From Streptomyces sp. NBC_01214 (GTDB taxonomy: Bacteria > Actinomycetota > Actinomycetes > Streptomycetales > Streptomycetaceae), in contig NZ_JAPEOS010000002.1 in assembly GCF_026340975.1 (NCBI RefSeq), forward strand, positions 1,258,501 to 1,322,500: a stretch of DNA of 64,000 nt. The letters are read 5' to 3'. A program made the translations under genes and the position numbers. Shown piece by piece: positions 8,719-16,581 of the stretch. Below the pieces are notes generated by a model that was not told where the DNA came from, searched no databases, and worked only from the letters and a program-made list of their open reading frames with translations. Numbering within the stretch: position 1 is the stretch's first letter; the number at the start of each line of letters is the position of its first letter.

Positions 8719-9243
8719 ATGTCCAAGCACACGCTCTCCGTCCTGGTCGAGAACACGCCCGGCATCCTCGCCCGGATCGCCGCCCTGTTCTCCCGCCGCG
8801 GGTTCAACATCGACTCCCTCGCGGTCGGTGTCACCGAGCACCCCGACATCTCCCGCATCACCATCGTCGTCAACGTCGAGGACCTCCCGCTGGAGCAGGT
8901 GACCAAGCAGCTGAACAAGCTGGTCAACGTGCTCAAGATCGTCGAGCTGGAGTCCCACAACGCCATCGAGCGCGAGCTCGTCCTGGTGAAGGTCCGCGCC
9001 GACAACGAGACCCGTTCGCAGATCGTCGAGATCGTCCAGCTCTTCCGCGCCAAGACGGTCGACGTCTCCCCGGAGGCCGTCACTATCGAGGCCACCGGCG
9101 GCTCCGACAAGCTCGGCGCGATGCTCAAGATGCTGGAGCCGTTCGGCATCAAGGAGCTCGTCCAGTCCGGCACGATCGCCATAGGGCGTGGCGGCCGGTC
9201 CATCACGGACCGCAGCCTGCGCGCGCTCGACCGCAGCGCCTGA
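8719..9243 (+). CDS. ilvN: Acetolactate synthase, small regulatory subunit
   Basis: Regulatory subunit (174 aa) that activates IlvB and confers valine feedback inhibition in this family. The N-terminal ACT domain begins MSKHTLSVLVENTPGILARI and contains RRGFNIDSLAVG, the usual ligand region. The C-terminal half is the ALS_ss_C dimer domain (ATGGSDKLGAMLKMLEPFGI). Length is typical for actinobacterial IlvN. The ribosome site is a weak purine run (GAGAGAGAGAA). Confidence 0.97.
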   Translation: MSKHTLSVLVENTPGILARIAALFSRRGFNIDSLAVGVTEHPDISRITIVVNVEDLPLEQVTKQLNKLVNVLKIVELESHNAIERELVLVKVRADNETRSQIVEIVQLFRAKTVDVSPEAVTIEATGGSDKLGAMLKMLEPFGIKELVQSGTIAIGRGGRSITDRSLRALDRSA

Positions 9244-9336
9244 CCCGCCCGGCCCGCCGCCGCGGACACGTGAGCCGGGTCAGACACGCCCTGCTCGCAT
9301 AGCGAGACCGAGAAACTCAGATTCCGTTCCCCGCCG

Positions 9337-9342
9337 TACGGT
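9337..9342 (+). promoter_or_regulatory. Possible internal promoter -10 upstream of ilvC
   Basis: TACGGT lies in the 133-nt gap between ilvN and ilvC, about 35 nt before the ilvC start, and could give ilvC its own transcript. No clear -35 is visible. A small CTCGC-ATA-GCGAG hairpin lies just upstream. Confidence 0.25.
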
Positions 9343-9376
9343 GGGAGCAACACCAGCGCACCAAGGAGATATCCCA

Positions 9377-10378
9377 GTGGCCGAGCTGTTCTACGAGAAC
9401 GACGCCGACCTGTCCATCATCCAGGGCCGCAAGGTCGCGGTCATCGGTTACGGCAGCCAGGGCCACGCCCACGCGCTGTCGCTCCGTGACTCCGGCGTCG
9501 ACGTCGTCGTCGGTCTGAAGGAGGGCTCGAAGTCCAAGGCCAAGGCCGAGGAGCAGGGTCTGAAGGTCGTCCCCGTGGCCGAGGCCGCCGCCTGGGCGAA
9601 CGTGATCATGATCCTCACCCCGGACCCGCTGCAGGCCGAGATCTACGAGGAGTCCATCAAGGAGCACCTCCAGGAGGGCGACGCGCTCTTCTTCGGCCAC
9701 GGCTTCAACGTCCGCTACGGCTTCATCAAGCCCCCGGCCAACGTGGACGTCGCCCTCGTCGCCCCCAAGGGCCCGGGCCACCTGGTCCGCCGTCAGTACG
9801 AGGAGGGCCGCGGCGTTCCGTGCATCGCCGCCGTCGAGCAGGACTTCACCGGTTCCGCCTTCGCGCTCGCGCTCTCGTACGCGGCCGGCATCGGCGGCAC
9901 CCGCGCCGGCGTCATCAAGACCACCTTCACCGAGGAGACCGAGACCGACCTGTTCGGTGAGCAGGCCGTCCTCTGCGGTGGCGCCTCCGCCCTGGTCAAG
10001 GCCGGTTTCGAGACCCTGACCGAGGCCGGCTACCAGCCGGAGATCGCGTACTTCGAGTGCCTGCACGAGCTGAAGCTCATCGTGGACCTCATGTACGAGG
10101 GCGGCCTGGAGAAGATGCGCTGGTCGGTCTCCGAGACCGCTGAGTGGGGCGACTACATCACCGGTCCGCGCGTCATCACCGACGCCACCAAGGCCGAGAT
10201 GAAGAAGGTCCTCGCGGAGATCCAGAGCGGCGAGTTCGCCAACACCTGGATGGCCGAGTACAAGGCCGGTCTGCCGAAGTACAACGAGTACAAGAAGGCC
10301 GACGAGGAGCACCTGCTGGAGACCACCGGCAAGAAGCTGCGCAAGCTGATGAGCTGGGTCGACAGCGACGAGAGCTGA
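9377..10378 (+). CDS. ilvC: Ketol-acid reductoisomerase (class I)
   Basis: Second enzyme of the branched-chain pathway: isomerises and reduces 2-acetolactate or 2-aceto-2-hydroxybutyrate with NADPH and Mg. Length is 333 aa, a class I (short) enzyme. Seen: Rossmann motif GYGSQGHAHALSL, the loop GPGHLVRRQYEEG, and the metal-binding ETDLFGEQAVLCGG with acidic ligands. The start is the GTG six nt after a strong AAGGAGAT; the frame is open upstream but without a ribosome site. A GC-rich terminator follows the stop. Confidence 0.97.
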   Translation: MAELFYENDADLSIIQGRKVAVIGYGSQGHAHALSLRDSGVDVVVGLKEGSKSKAKAEEQGLKVVPVAEAAAWANVIMILTPDPLQAEIYEESIKEHLQEGDALFFGHGFNVRYGFIKPPANVDVALVAPKGPGHLVRRQYEEGRGVPCIAAVEQDFTGSAFALALSYAAGIGGTRAGVIKTTFTEETETDLFGEQAVLCGGASALVKAGFETLTEAGYQPEIAYFECLHELKLIVDLMYEGGLEKMRWSVSETAEWGDYITGPRVITDATKAEMKKVLAEIQSGEFANTWMAEYKAGLPKYNEYKKADEEHLLETTGKKLRKLMSWVDSDES

Positions 10379-10390
10379 TCTCGTGGTGGT

Positions 10391-10419
10391 GGGGCCGGGA
10401 CGCGTGAGGTCCCGGCCCC
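10391..10419 (+). terminator. Terminator after ilvC
   Basis: Perfect 11-bp stem (GGGGCCGGGAC / GTCCCGGCCCC) with a 7-nt loop and no T-run, a common Streptomyces form. It begins 12 nt after the ilvC stop. Confidence 0.7.
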
Positions 10420-10696
10420 GTCGCGCGTCGGCGCAGGAACCCGCTCGTCCGAACGGGCGGGCCGCAAGGGATCCGGGGTGCCGGGAATCCGCCCCTCGCG
10501 GGCGCGGCTTGTCCACCCCGGCCAACCACGGACGGGTGATCCTTCCGTACAGGCGGAAATCCGGCCCGTCAGCGCCACTACACTGCTCAACACATACGCG
10601 TCAGGCCCACAGTGTCGTGCGTCTTCCACGCGGCTACCCCCTCCACCGCCTGCGGCCGTCGGGACGGCCGTCCGCACTGGACTTGTGAGGACCCAC
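10420..10696 (+). promoter_or_regulatory. serA upstream region
   Basis: No gene is visible in these 277 bases. A -10-like TACACT at 10579-10584 is the best promoter candidate for serA and would give a leader of about 105 nt. A GGCCGTC/GACGGCC inverted repeat lies close to the start codon. No leader peptide or T-tailed hairpin was recognised. Confidence 0.3.
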
Positions 10697-12286
10697 GTGA
10701 GCTCGAAACCTGTCGTACTCATCGCCGAAGAGCTGTCGCCCGCCACCGTCGAGGCGCTGGGCCCGGACTTCGAGATCCGGCACTGCAACGGCGCGGACCG
10801 CGCCGAGCTGCTGCCCGCGATCGTCGACGTGGACGCGATCCTCGTCCGCTCCGCCACCAAGGTCGACGCCGAGGCCATCGCCGTGGCCAAGAAGCTGCGG
10901 GTCGTCGCGCGCGCCGGTGTCGGTCTGGACAACGTGGACGTCTCCGCCGCCACCAAGGCCGGCGTGATGGTCGTCAACGCGCCGACCTCGAACATCGTGA
11001 CCGCGGCCGAGCTCGCCTGCGGCCTGCTCGTCGCCACCGCCCGCAACATTCCGCAGGCCAACACCGCCCTGAAGAACGGCGAGTGGAAGCGGAACAAGTA
11101 CACGGGTGTCGAGCTCAGCGAGAAGACCCTCGGCGTCGTGGGCCTCGGCCGCATCGGCGTGCTGGTCGCCCAGCGCATGTCGGCCTTCGGAATGAAGATC
11201 GTCGCGTACGACCCCTACGTACAGCCCGCGCGCGCCGCCCAGATGGGCGTCAAGATGCTGGCGCTGGACGAGCTCCTGGAGGTCGCCGACTTCATCACCG
11301 TGCACCTGCCCAAGACCCCCGAGACCCTCGGTCTCATCGGGGACGAGGCCCTGCACAAGGTGAAGCCGTCGGTCCGCATCGTCAACGCCGCCCGCGGCGG
11401 GATCGTCGACGAGGCCGCGCTGTACACGGCCATCAAGGAGGGCCGCGTCGCCGGCGCCGGCCTCGACGTGTACGCGAAGGAGCCCTGCACGGACTCCCCG
11501 CTGTTCGAGCTCGACCAGGTCGTCTGCACCCCGCACCTCGGCGCGTCCACGGACGAGGCCCAGGAGAAGGCCGGTGTCTCGGTCGCCAAGTCGGTGCGCC
11601 TCGCGCTCGCCGGTGAGCTCGTGCCGGACGCGGTCAACGTCCAGGGCGGTGTCATCGCCGAGGACGTCCGTCCGGGTCTGCCGCTCGCCGAGAAGCTCGG
11701 CCGCATCTTCACCGCCCTCGCGGGCGAGGTCGCGGTCCGCCTCGACGTCGAGGTCTGCGGCGAGATCACCCAGCACGACGTCAAGGTGCTGGAACTCTCC
11801 GCCCTCAAGGGTGTCTTCGAGGACGTCGTCGACGAGACGGTCTCCTACGTCAACGCCCCGCTGTTCGCGCAGGAGCGCGGTGTCGAGGTCCGACTGACCA
11901 CCAGCTCGGAGTCCCCGGACCACCGCAACGTGGTGACCGTCCGCGGCACCCTGTCGGACGGCCAGGAGGTCTCGGTCTCCGGCACGCTCGCGGGCCCGAA
12001 GCACCTTCAGAAGATCGTCGGCGTCGGCGAGTACGACGTGGACCTGGCGCTCGCCGACCACATGGTCGTGCTGCGCTACACCGACCGCCCCGGTGTGGTC
12101 GGCGCCGTCGGCCGGGTCCTCGGCGAGGGCGGTCTGAACATCGCGGGCATGCAGGTCGCGCGGGCCGAGGAGCACGGCGAGGCGCTCGCCGTCCTCACCG
12201 TCGACGCCCCGGTTCCGGGAGATGTCCTCGCGGACATCGCCACCGAGATCGGCGCCGTTTCGGCGCGCACGGTCAGCCTCGCCTGA
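10697..12286 (+). CDS. serA: D-3-phosphoglycerate dehydrogenase
   Basis: First step of serine biosynthesis: NAD-dependent oxidation of 3-phosphoglycerate. Length is 529 aa, the long actinobacterial form with an intervening domain and a C-terminal ACT domain. Seen: VVGLGRIGVLVAQRM (NAD fold), VRIVNAARGGIVDE, the active-site region VVCTPHLGASTDEAQ, and the ACT segment MVVLRYTDRPGVVGAVGR. The start is the GTG 5 nt after TGAGGA; another GTG four codons upstream overlaps that ribosome site. The ACT domain suggests serine feedback, as known for relatives. Confidence 0.96.
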   Translation: MSSKPVVLIAEELSPATVEALGPDFEIRHCNGADRAELLPAIVDVDAILVRSATKVDAEAIAVAKKLRVVARAGVGLDNVDVSAATKAGVMVVNAPTSNIVTAAELACGLLVATARNIPQANTALKNGEWKRNKYTGVELSEKTLGVVGLGRIGVLVAQRMSAFGMKIVAYDPYVQPARAAQMGVKMLALDELLEVADFITVHLPKTPETLGLIGDEALHKVKPSVRIVNAARGGIVDEAALYTAIKEGRVAGAGLDVYAKEPCTDSPLFELDQVVCTPHLGASTDEAQEKAGVSVAKSVRLALAGELVPDAVNVQGGVIAEDVRPGLPLAEKLGRIFTALAGEVAVRLDVEVCGEITQHDVKVLELSALKGVFEDVVDETVSYVNAPLFAQERGVEVRLTTSSESPDHRNVVTVRGTLSDGQEVSVSGTLAGPKHLQKIVGVGEYDVDLALADHMVVLRYTDRPGVVGAVGRVLGEGGLNIAGMQVARAEEHGEALAVLTVDAPVPGDVLADIATEIGAVSARTVSLA

Positions 12287-12309
12287 GCCCGTCAGGGTGA
12301 CGACGTGAA

Positions 12310-12342
12310 GGAAGGGCCCGGGGGACGCCCCCGGGCCCTTCC
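12310..12342 (+). terminator. Terminator after serA
   Basis: Perfect 15-bp GC-rich stem with a 3-nt ACG loop, starting 23 nt after serA. It lies between convergent serA and the MFS gene and may serve both. Confidence 0.8.
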
Positions 12343-12375
12343 GCGTTCCGCCGGCTGCGCACCGCGGTGAGCGGT

Positions 12376-13992
12376 TCAGTGGTGCGTCGCCTCGTGGACG
12401 CGGACTTCGGGACCCGTCGAGGGCCCGGCCGAGGGCCCGGCCGAGGGCCCGGCCGCGGGCCCGGTTGCGGGCCCGGTCGCGGGCTCCGCCGCGGGCGGGG
12501 CGGGTGCTTCGATCCCGCGGAGCAGGGCCGCGGCGAGCACGGCCGCCCCGAGCAGCAGCGCCGTACCGCCCCAGGCCGCGTACTGCATTCCGTGGACGAA
12601 GGCCTCCCGGGCCACGGCCAGCACCTGCTCCCCGGCCGGCCCGCCGATGTGGTGGGCGGTGGCGACGGCCCCGCCCAGGGTCTCCCGTACCGCGGGCTCG
12701 GCGCCGGCCAGGTCGCTGCGGTAGACCGCGGTGCCCAGGCTGCCGAGGAGCGCCATGCCCAGGGCGCCGCCGAACTCCGTCCCGGTCTCCAGCAGGGAGG
12801 CGGCGGAACCGGCCTTCGCCGCGGGGGCCGAGGCGAGCGCCATGTCGGCCACCAGGGACAGCACGGTGACGATGCCCGAGGCCAGTACCCCGGCGCCGGT
12901 GAGGATCAGCCACAGGGAGTCGGTGTCCACCAGGCTGATCAGGACGAACCCGGCGGCGGCGAGGGCGAACCCGCCGGCGATGACGTAGGCCCGGTCCACT
13001 TTCTGGGCCAGGGCGGCGGAGACCGGGGCCGCGGCGCCGATGACGACGGAGGGGGCCAGGCTCCATAGCGCGGCTTCCAGGGTGCCCATCCCGAGCACCG
13101 ACTGGAGGTACTGGGTGGTGAAGTAGGCCGAACCCATCATGGCGAAGGCGGCGATGGTGTTCAGAGCGATGCCCGCCCCGAAACCGCGGCCCCGGAACAG
13201 TGCCCGGCTCACCATGGCGTCGTCACGGGAGCGCTGGCGGCGGACGAAGACGTATCCGAAGGCCAGACCGAGGGCGAGGCAGCCCAGGTAGCGGGGTTCG
13301 AAGCCCTCGGCGGCGATCTCCTTGAGTCCGTAGACGACCGGCAGCACGGCGGCCATGGAGAGCGGGACGCTCGCCAGGTCGAAGCGGCCGGGGTTCGGGT
13401 CCTTGAACTCCGGTACCAGGACCGGGACCAGGAGCAGCAGGAGCAGCATGGCGGGCACGTTGATGAGGAAGACGGAGCCCCAGTAGAAGTGGTTCAGCAT
13501 GACCCCGCTGAGCACCGAGCCGAGGGCGATGCCGCCGGTCATGGCCCCGGACCAGATGGCGATGGCCTGCCCGCGCTGCTTGTCGTCCTGGAAGAGGTTC
13601 CGTACGAGGGCCAGCGTGGAGGGCATCAGGGTCGCGCCGCCGATGCCGAGCAGGATGCGGGCCGCGATGAGCATCTCGGCGCTGGTGGCGTAGCCGGCCC
13701 CGATCGAGGCGAGGCCGAAGGCGGTCGCGCCGATCAGCAGCAGCTTGCGGCGGCCGATCCGGTCGCCGAGCGAGCCCATCGTGATCAGCAGGCCGGAGAG
13801 GGCGAAGGCGTAGCTGTCGAAGATCCAGAGCTGCTGGGTGGAGCTCGGGTCGAGCTGGTCGGTGATGGCCGGGATGGCGAAGTAGAGGACGGAGACGTCC
13901 ATCGAGACCAGGAGCAGGGGCAGCAGGAGGACGGCGAAGGCGGTCCATTCGCGGCGGCCGGCACGTCGCGCTGTGGCAGCGGGAGTTGTCAT
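12376..13992 (-). CDS. MFS drug exporter, DHA2 (14-TMS EmrB/QacA) type
   Basis: Predicted proton-driven multidrug exporter of 538 aa. The first membrane segment carries the DHA2 signature around LLVSMDVSVLYFAIPAI; motif A is GSLGDRIGRRKLLLIG; motif C-like glycine-rich segments follow. The C-terminus is a hydrophilic tail of repeated Gly-Pro-Ala/Ser units. It diverges from a TetR gene across 89 nt filled with 13-bp tandem repeats, so TetR-controlled efflux is the natural reading. The start is the ATG at 13992; the ATG at 14010 is possible. Neither has a clear ribosome site. The exported compound is unknown. Confidence 0.9.
   Translation of the reverse strand: MTTPAATARRAGRREWTAFAVLLLPLLLVSMDVSVLYFAIPAITDQLDPSSTQQLWIFDSYAFALSGLLITMGSLGDRIGRRKLLLIGATAFGLASIGAGYATSAEMLIAARILLGIGGATLMPSTLALVRNLFQDDKQRGQAIAIWSGAMTGGIALGSVLSGVMLNHFYWGSVFLINVPAMLLLLLLVPVLVPEFKDPNPGRFDLASVPLSMAAVLPVVYGLKEIAAEGFEPRYLGCLALGLAFGYVFVRRQRSRDDAMVSRALFRGRGFGAGIALNTIAAFAMMGSAYFTTQYLQSVLGMGTLEAALWSLAPSVVIGAAAPVSAALAQKVDRAYVIAGGFALAAAGFVLISLVDTDSLWLILTGAGVLASGIVTVLSLVADMALASAPAAKAGSAASLLETGTEFGGALGMALLGSLGTAVYRSDLAGAEPAVRETLGGAVATAHHIGGPAGEQVLAVAREAFVHGMQYAAWGGTALLLGAAVLAAALLRGIEAPAPPAAEPATGPATGPAAGPSAGPSAGPSTGPEVRVHEATHH
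12421..12480. repeat. 12-bp tandem repeat coding the exporter's C-terminal tail
   Basis: Five units of 12 bp, each with GGGCCCGG, encode repeated Gly-Pro-Ala/Ser quartets at the end of the MFS protein. Copy number is likely to vary between strains. Confidence 0.8.
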
Positions 13993-14010
13993 GAGCAGGA
14001 ATGTACACAC

Positions 14011-14075
14011 GTCTTAAACGCTTGTCTATGACGTCTGTCTAGAACTGTTGTCTGGGACGCTTGTCTTGCTACCGT
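14011..14075. promoter_or_regulatory. 13-bp tandem operator array between MFS and TetR genes
   Basis: GTCT recurs at 14011, 14024, 14037, 14050 and 14063, exactly every 13 bp. The first four units share GTCTNNNAC, three of them ending in a T-rich GCTT or GTT. The array fills the divergent gap. It includes TTGTCT (14048-14053) and TACCGT (14070-14075), which form a -35/-10 pair for the regulator with a 16-bp spacer. Probable binding site of the adjacent TetR protein (inference). Confidence 0.6.
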
Positions 14076-14081
14076 GTCGCC

Positions 14082-14654
14082 ATGGGACATCGCGAAGATC
14101 TGCTCGAAGGCGCCAAGAAGTGCCTGGTCGAGAAGGGGTTCGTGCGCACGACCGCGCGCGACATCGTCAGCGCCTCGGGGACCAACCTGGCCTCCATCGG
14201 CTACCACTACGGCTCGAAGGATGCCCTCCTCGCCCAGGCCTTCATCGGCCTGATGGAAGAGTGGGGCGCGGTATTCCAGAACGGGCTCGACGGCGAGGGC
14301 GGATCGCTGGAGCGCTTCCGCTCCCTGTGGGAGGGCGTGCTGGAGCAGCACGAGAAGTCGGGCCCGATCTGGGCGGCCAGCCTGGAGGTGGCGCTCGGCC
14401 GGGACCAGCGGCCGGAGTTGAGGTCCATGCTCGCGGCCTCGCAGGCCGAGGGGCGCCGGGGGCTGATCTCGATGCTCACCGGGACCCCGGAGGACCAGCT
14501 CGACGAGCGGGACGTACGGACGCTGGGCGCCTTCTACCAGGCCCTGCTGAACGGCCTGATGATCCAGTGGCTCTTCGACCCGGAGTCGGCCGCGACCGCC
14601 GAGGAGTTCACCGAGGGCATGCGCCGGGCGGCCGAGGCGATGACCCGGCCCTAG
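14082..14654 (+). CDS. TetR-family transcriptional regulator
   Basis: Repressor-type regulator of 190 aa. The N-terminal helix-turn-helix reads TTARDIVSASGTNLASIGYHYGSKDALL, a standard TetR DNA-binding region; the rest is the ligand-binding helical domain. The ATG is 6 nt after the -10-like TACCGT and has no ribosome site, so a leaderless mRNA is likely. It is divergent from the MFS exporter, which it probably represses together with itself through the tandem repeats between them. Confidence 0.9.
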   Translation: MGHREDLLEGAKKCLVEKGFVRTTARDIVSASGTNLASIGYHYGSKDALLAQAFIGLMEEWGAVFQNGLDGEGGSLERFRSLWEGVLEQHEKSGPIWAASLEVALGRDQRPELRSMLAASQAEGRRGLISMLTGTPEDQLDERDVRTLGAFYQALLNGLMIQWLFDPESAATAEEFTEGMRRAAEAMTRP

Positions 14655-14747
14655 GTCGCGTCCGCAGTCCCGCCTGCCCCGCGACGCCTGGCACGCACCT
14701 CGCGCGACGCCCCGCTCGCCCGGATCGCCGTCGACCCCGGGGAGGCG

Positions 14748-15101
14748 GTGACACCACCGGTCCGGCCCGTTGAGGGCAACGACGGCGGGACGGCCCGGCT
14801 GTTCGGCCTCCGGGGCGCCCCGGACGCGACCACCGTCGGTGTGACGGCGGGTCACGGGAGCCGTGACGGCGGCGTGGCCGTGGACGTCCCGGAGAGCGTC
14901 GGCACGGTGGTGCTGTTCGGCCGGATCCTGCCCGGCGCCGCCCCGGAACCGGGCGCGGGCTGCGATGCGATGCTCCACGCGCTGACCGTCGAGGTCGTGC
15001 TGAGCCGGTCGGTGGGGGACCGGATCGTCGTCGACGCGGCCACGGGCCGGGCGTTGGAACACGGCCAGCGCCGGGGCCGGGGTCAGCGCCAGGGCGGCTG
15101 A
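14748..15101 (+). CDS. Unrecognised ORF, possibly a gene remnant
   Basis: A 117-residue frame starting at a GTG close behind GGGGAGG. About 90 percent of its third codon positions are G or C, and the frame is already open from the stop of the TetR gene in the same phase, so the whole stretch behaves like coding DNA. I recognise no family. The product has a hydrophobic core (VGTVVLFGRILPGA, TVEVVLSRSVGDRIVVDAATG) and a basic tail. It could be a small protein or the end of a decayed gene. Confidence 0.35.
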   Translation: MTPPVRPVEGNDGGTARLFGLRGAPDATTVGVTAGHGSRDGGVAVDVPESVGTVVLFGRILPGAAPEPGAGCDAMLHALTVEVVLSRSVGDRIVVDAATGRALEHGQRRGRGQRQGG

Positions 15102-15197
15102 CGGCCGATCACCGCGCGGTCCGTACACCGGCCCGATCGCCGGCGCCCCCGACCCGGGCCGTCCGCGAAGGAGCGGTCCCGGCCGGCCGGAACCTGG

Positions 15198-15228
15198 TTG
15201 ACGCGGGCGCGCGACGGGTTCGTAGGGT
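15198..15228 (+). promoter_or_regulatory. Promoter of the AAA-ATPase gene
   Basis: TTGACG and TAGGGT separated by 19 bp; the -10 ends 6 nt before the ATG, implying a leaderless or near-leaderless transcript. Confidence 0.5.
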
Positions 15229-15234
15229 GGCGCC

Positions 15235-16581
15235 ATGCCCGACGACACCCCCAACACCCCCGACACTCCAGAGACTCCAGACGCCCCCGCCACCTCCGGC
15301 CGCCCCGAACCCGCCGAGTCACCGCTGATCGGCAGCCTGCGTACGGCCGTTGCCGCAGCACCCGCGGACGTACCCCTGCGGCTGCACCTCGCCGAGCTGC
15401 TGCTCGACGCCGGGCACGGTGGCGCGGCGGTGGCGGAAGCGGCGTTCGCGCTCAGCCACGCACCCGGTGACCCGCAGGCACGGGCCCTGATGGCGCGGGC
15501 CCTGGGCGGCCCGGCGCCCTCCGTGCCCGTCGAGCAGCCGGCGGCTCCCGCCCGGCAAGGCGGCGGTTTCGACTGGACGGCCGCCGAGCAGGAGGTCGGG
15601 GACGTCCTCCCGCCCCGGTTCGTCGCGTCACCCGACACCAAAGAGGCGCCGCTCGCCGTCGACGGCAGTGGGGACCCCGGTGACGCGAGCGCGTACGACG
15701 TGGAGGCGCCCGATGCGCCCGGTTCGGTGCGCCTCGCGGACGTCGGCGGGATGCAGGAGGTCAAGGACCGCCTGGAGGCCGCCTTCCTCGCGCCCATGCG
15801 CAATCCGGAGCTGCGCAAGCTCTACGGCAAGAGCCTGCGCGGTGGGCTGCTCCTGTACGGGCCGCCCGGTTGCGGCAAGACGTTCATCGCCCGGGCCGTC
15901 GCCGGTGAACTCGGCGCGAACTTCATCTCCGTGTCGATCAACGACGTGCTCGACATGTGGGTCGGCAACTCCGAGCGCAACATGCACCAAGTGTTCGAGA
16001 CCGCCCGCCGGCAGGCGCCGTGCGTGGTCTTCCTCGACGAACTGGACGCGCTCGGCGCGAAGCGCAGCCGCACCCAGCACAACGGCATGCGCAACACCGT
16101 CAACCAGCTCCTGACCGAGCTGGACGGCGTCGACGACGTCAACGACGGGGTGTTCGTGCTCGCCGCGACCAACGTCCCCTGGGACGTGGACATCGCGCTG
16201 CGCCGCCCCGGGCGGCTCGACCGCACCCTATTGGTGCTGCCGCCCGACGGCCCGGCCCGCGACGCGATCCTCCGCTACCACCTGCGGGACCGCCCCATCG
16301 AATCGGTCGACGTCGGCAAGATCGTCAAGGCCACAGAAGGCTTCTCCGGCGCCGACCTCGCACACGTCTGCGAGAGCGCGGCCGAGACGGCTCTGCTCGA
16401 CTCCGCGCGCACCGGCACCATACGCATGATCAACACGAAGGACGTGCTGGGCGCCGCGAAGGCGATCCGGCCGTCGACCGAGCCGTGGTTCGCGGCCGCC
16501 CGCAACGTGGCGATGTTCGCCAACGAGGGCGGCGTGTACGACGAGCTGCTCGCCTATCTGAAGAAGGCACGGAAGCTGTGA
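15235..16581 (+). CDS. AAA+ ATPase with N-terminal TPR-like region
   Basis: Cytoplasmic classical AAA ATPase of 448 aa with a single AAA module. Residues 1-30 are Pro/Thr-rich, about 30-90 look like a TPR-type helical hairpin, and the AAA core starts near residue 160. Seen: Walker A GPPGCGKT, Walker B VVFLDELDAL, the pore-loop region MWVGNSERNMHQVF, sensor-1 AATNVPWD and the arginine fingers in RRPGRLDR, all intact. It resembles the FtsH/Cdc48 AAA class without a protease domain. Its last base overlaps the next gene (GTGA), so the two are translationally coupled and probably act together. The substrate is unknown. Confidence 0.9.
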   Translation: MPDDTPNTPDTPETPDAPATSGRPEPAESPLIGSLRTAVAAAPADVPLRLHLAELLLDAGHGGAAVAEAAFALSHAPGDPQARALMARALGGPAPSVPVEQPAAPARQGGGFDWTAAEQEVGDVLPPRFVASPDTKEAPLAVDGSGDPGDASAYDVEAPDAPGSVRLADVGGMQEVKDRLEAAFLAPMRNPELRKLYGKSLRGGLLLYGPPGCGKTFIARAVAGELGANFISVSINDVLDMWVGNSERNMHQVFETARRQAPCVVFLDELDALGAKRSRTQHNGMRNTVNQLLTELDGVDDVNDGVFVLAATNVPWDVDIALRRPGRLDRTLLVLPPDGPARDAILRYHLRDRPIESVDVGKIVKATEGFSGADLAHVCESAAETALLDSARTGTIRMINTKDVLGAAKAIRPSTEPWFAAARNVAMFANEGGVYDELLAYLKKARKL

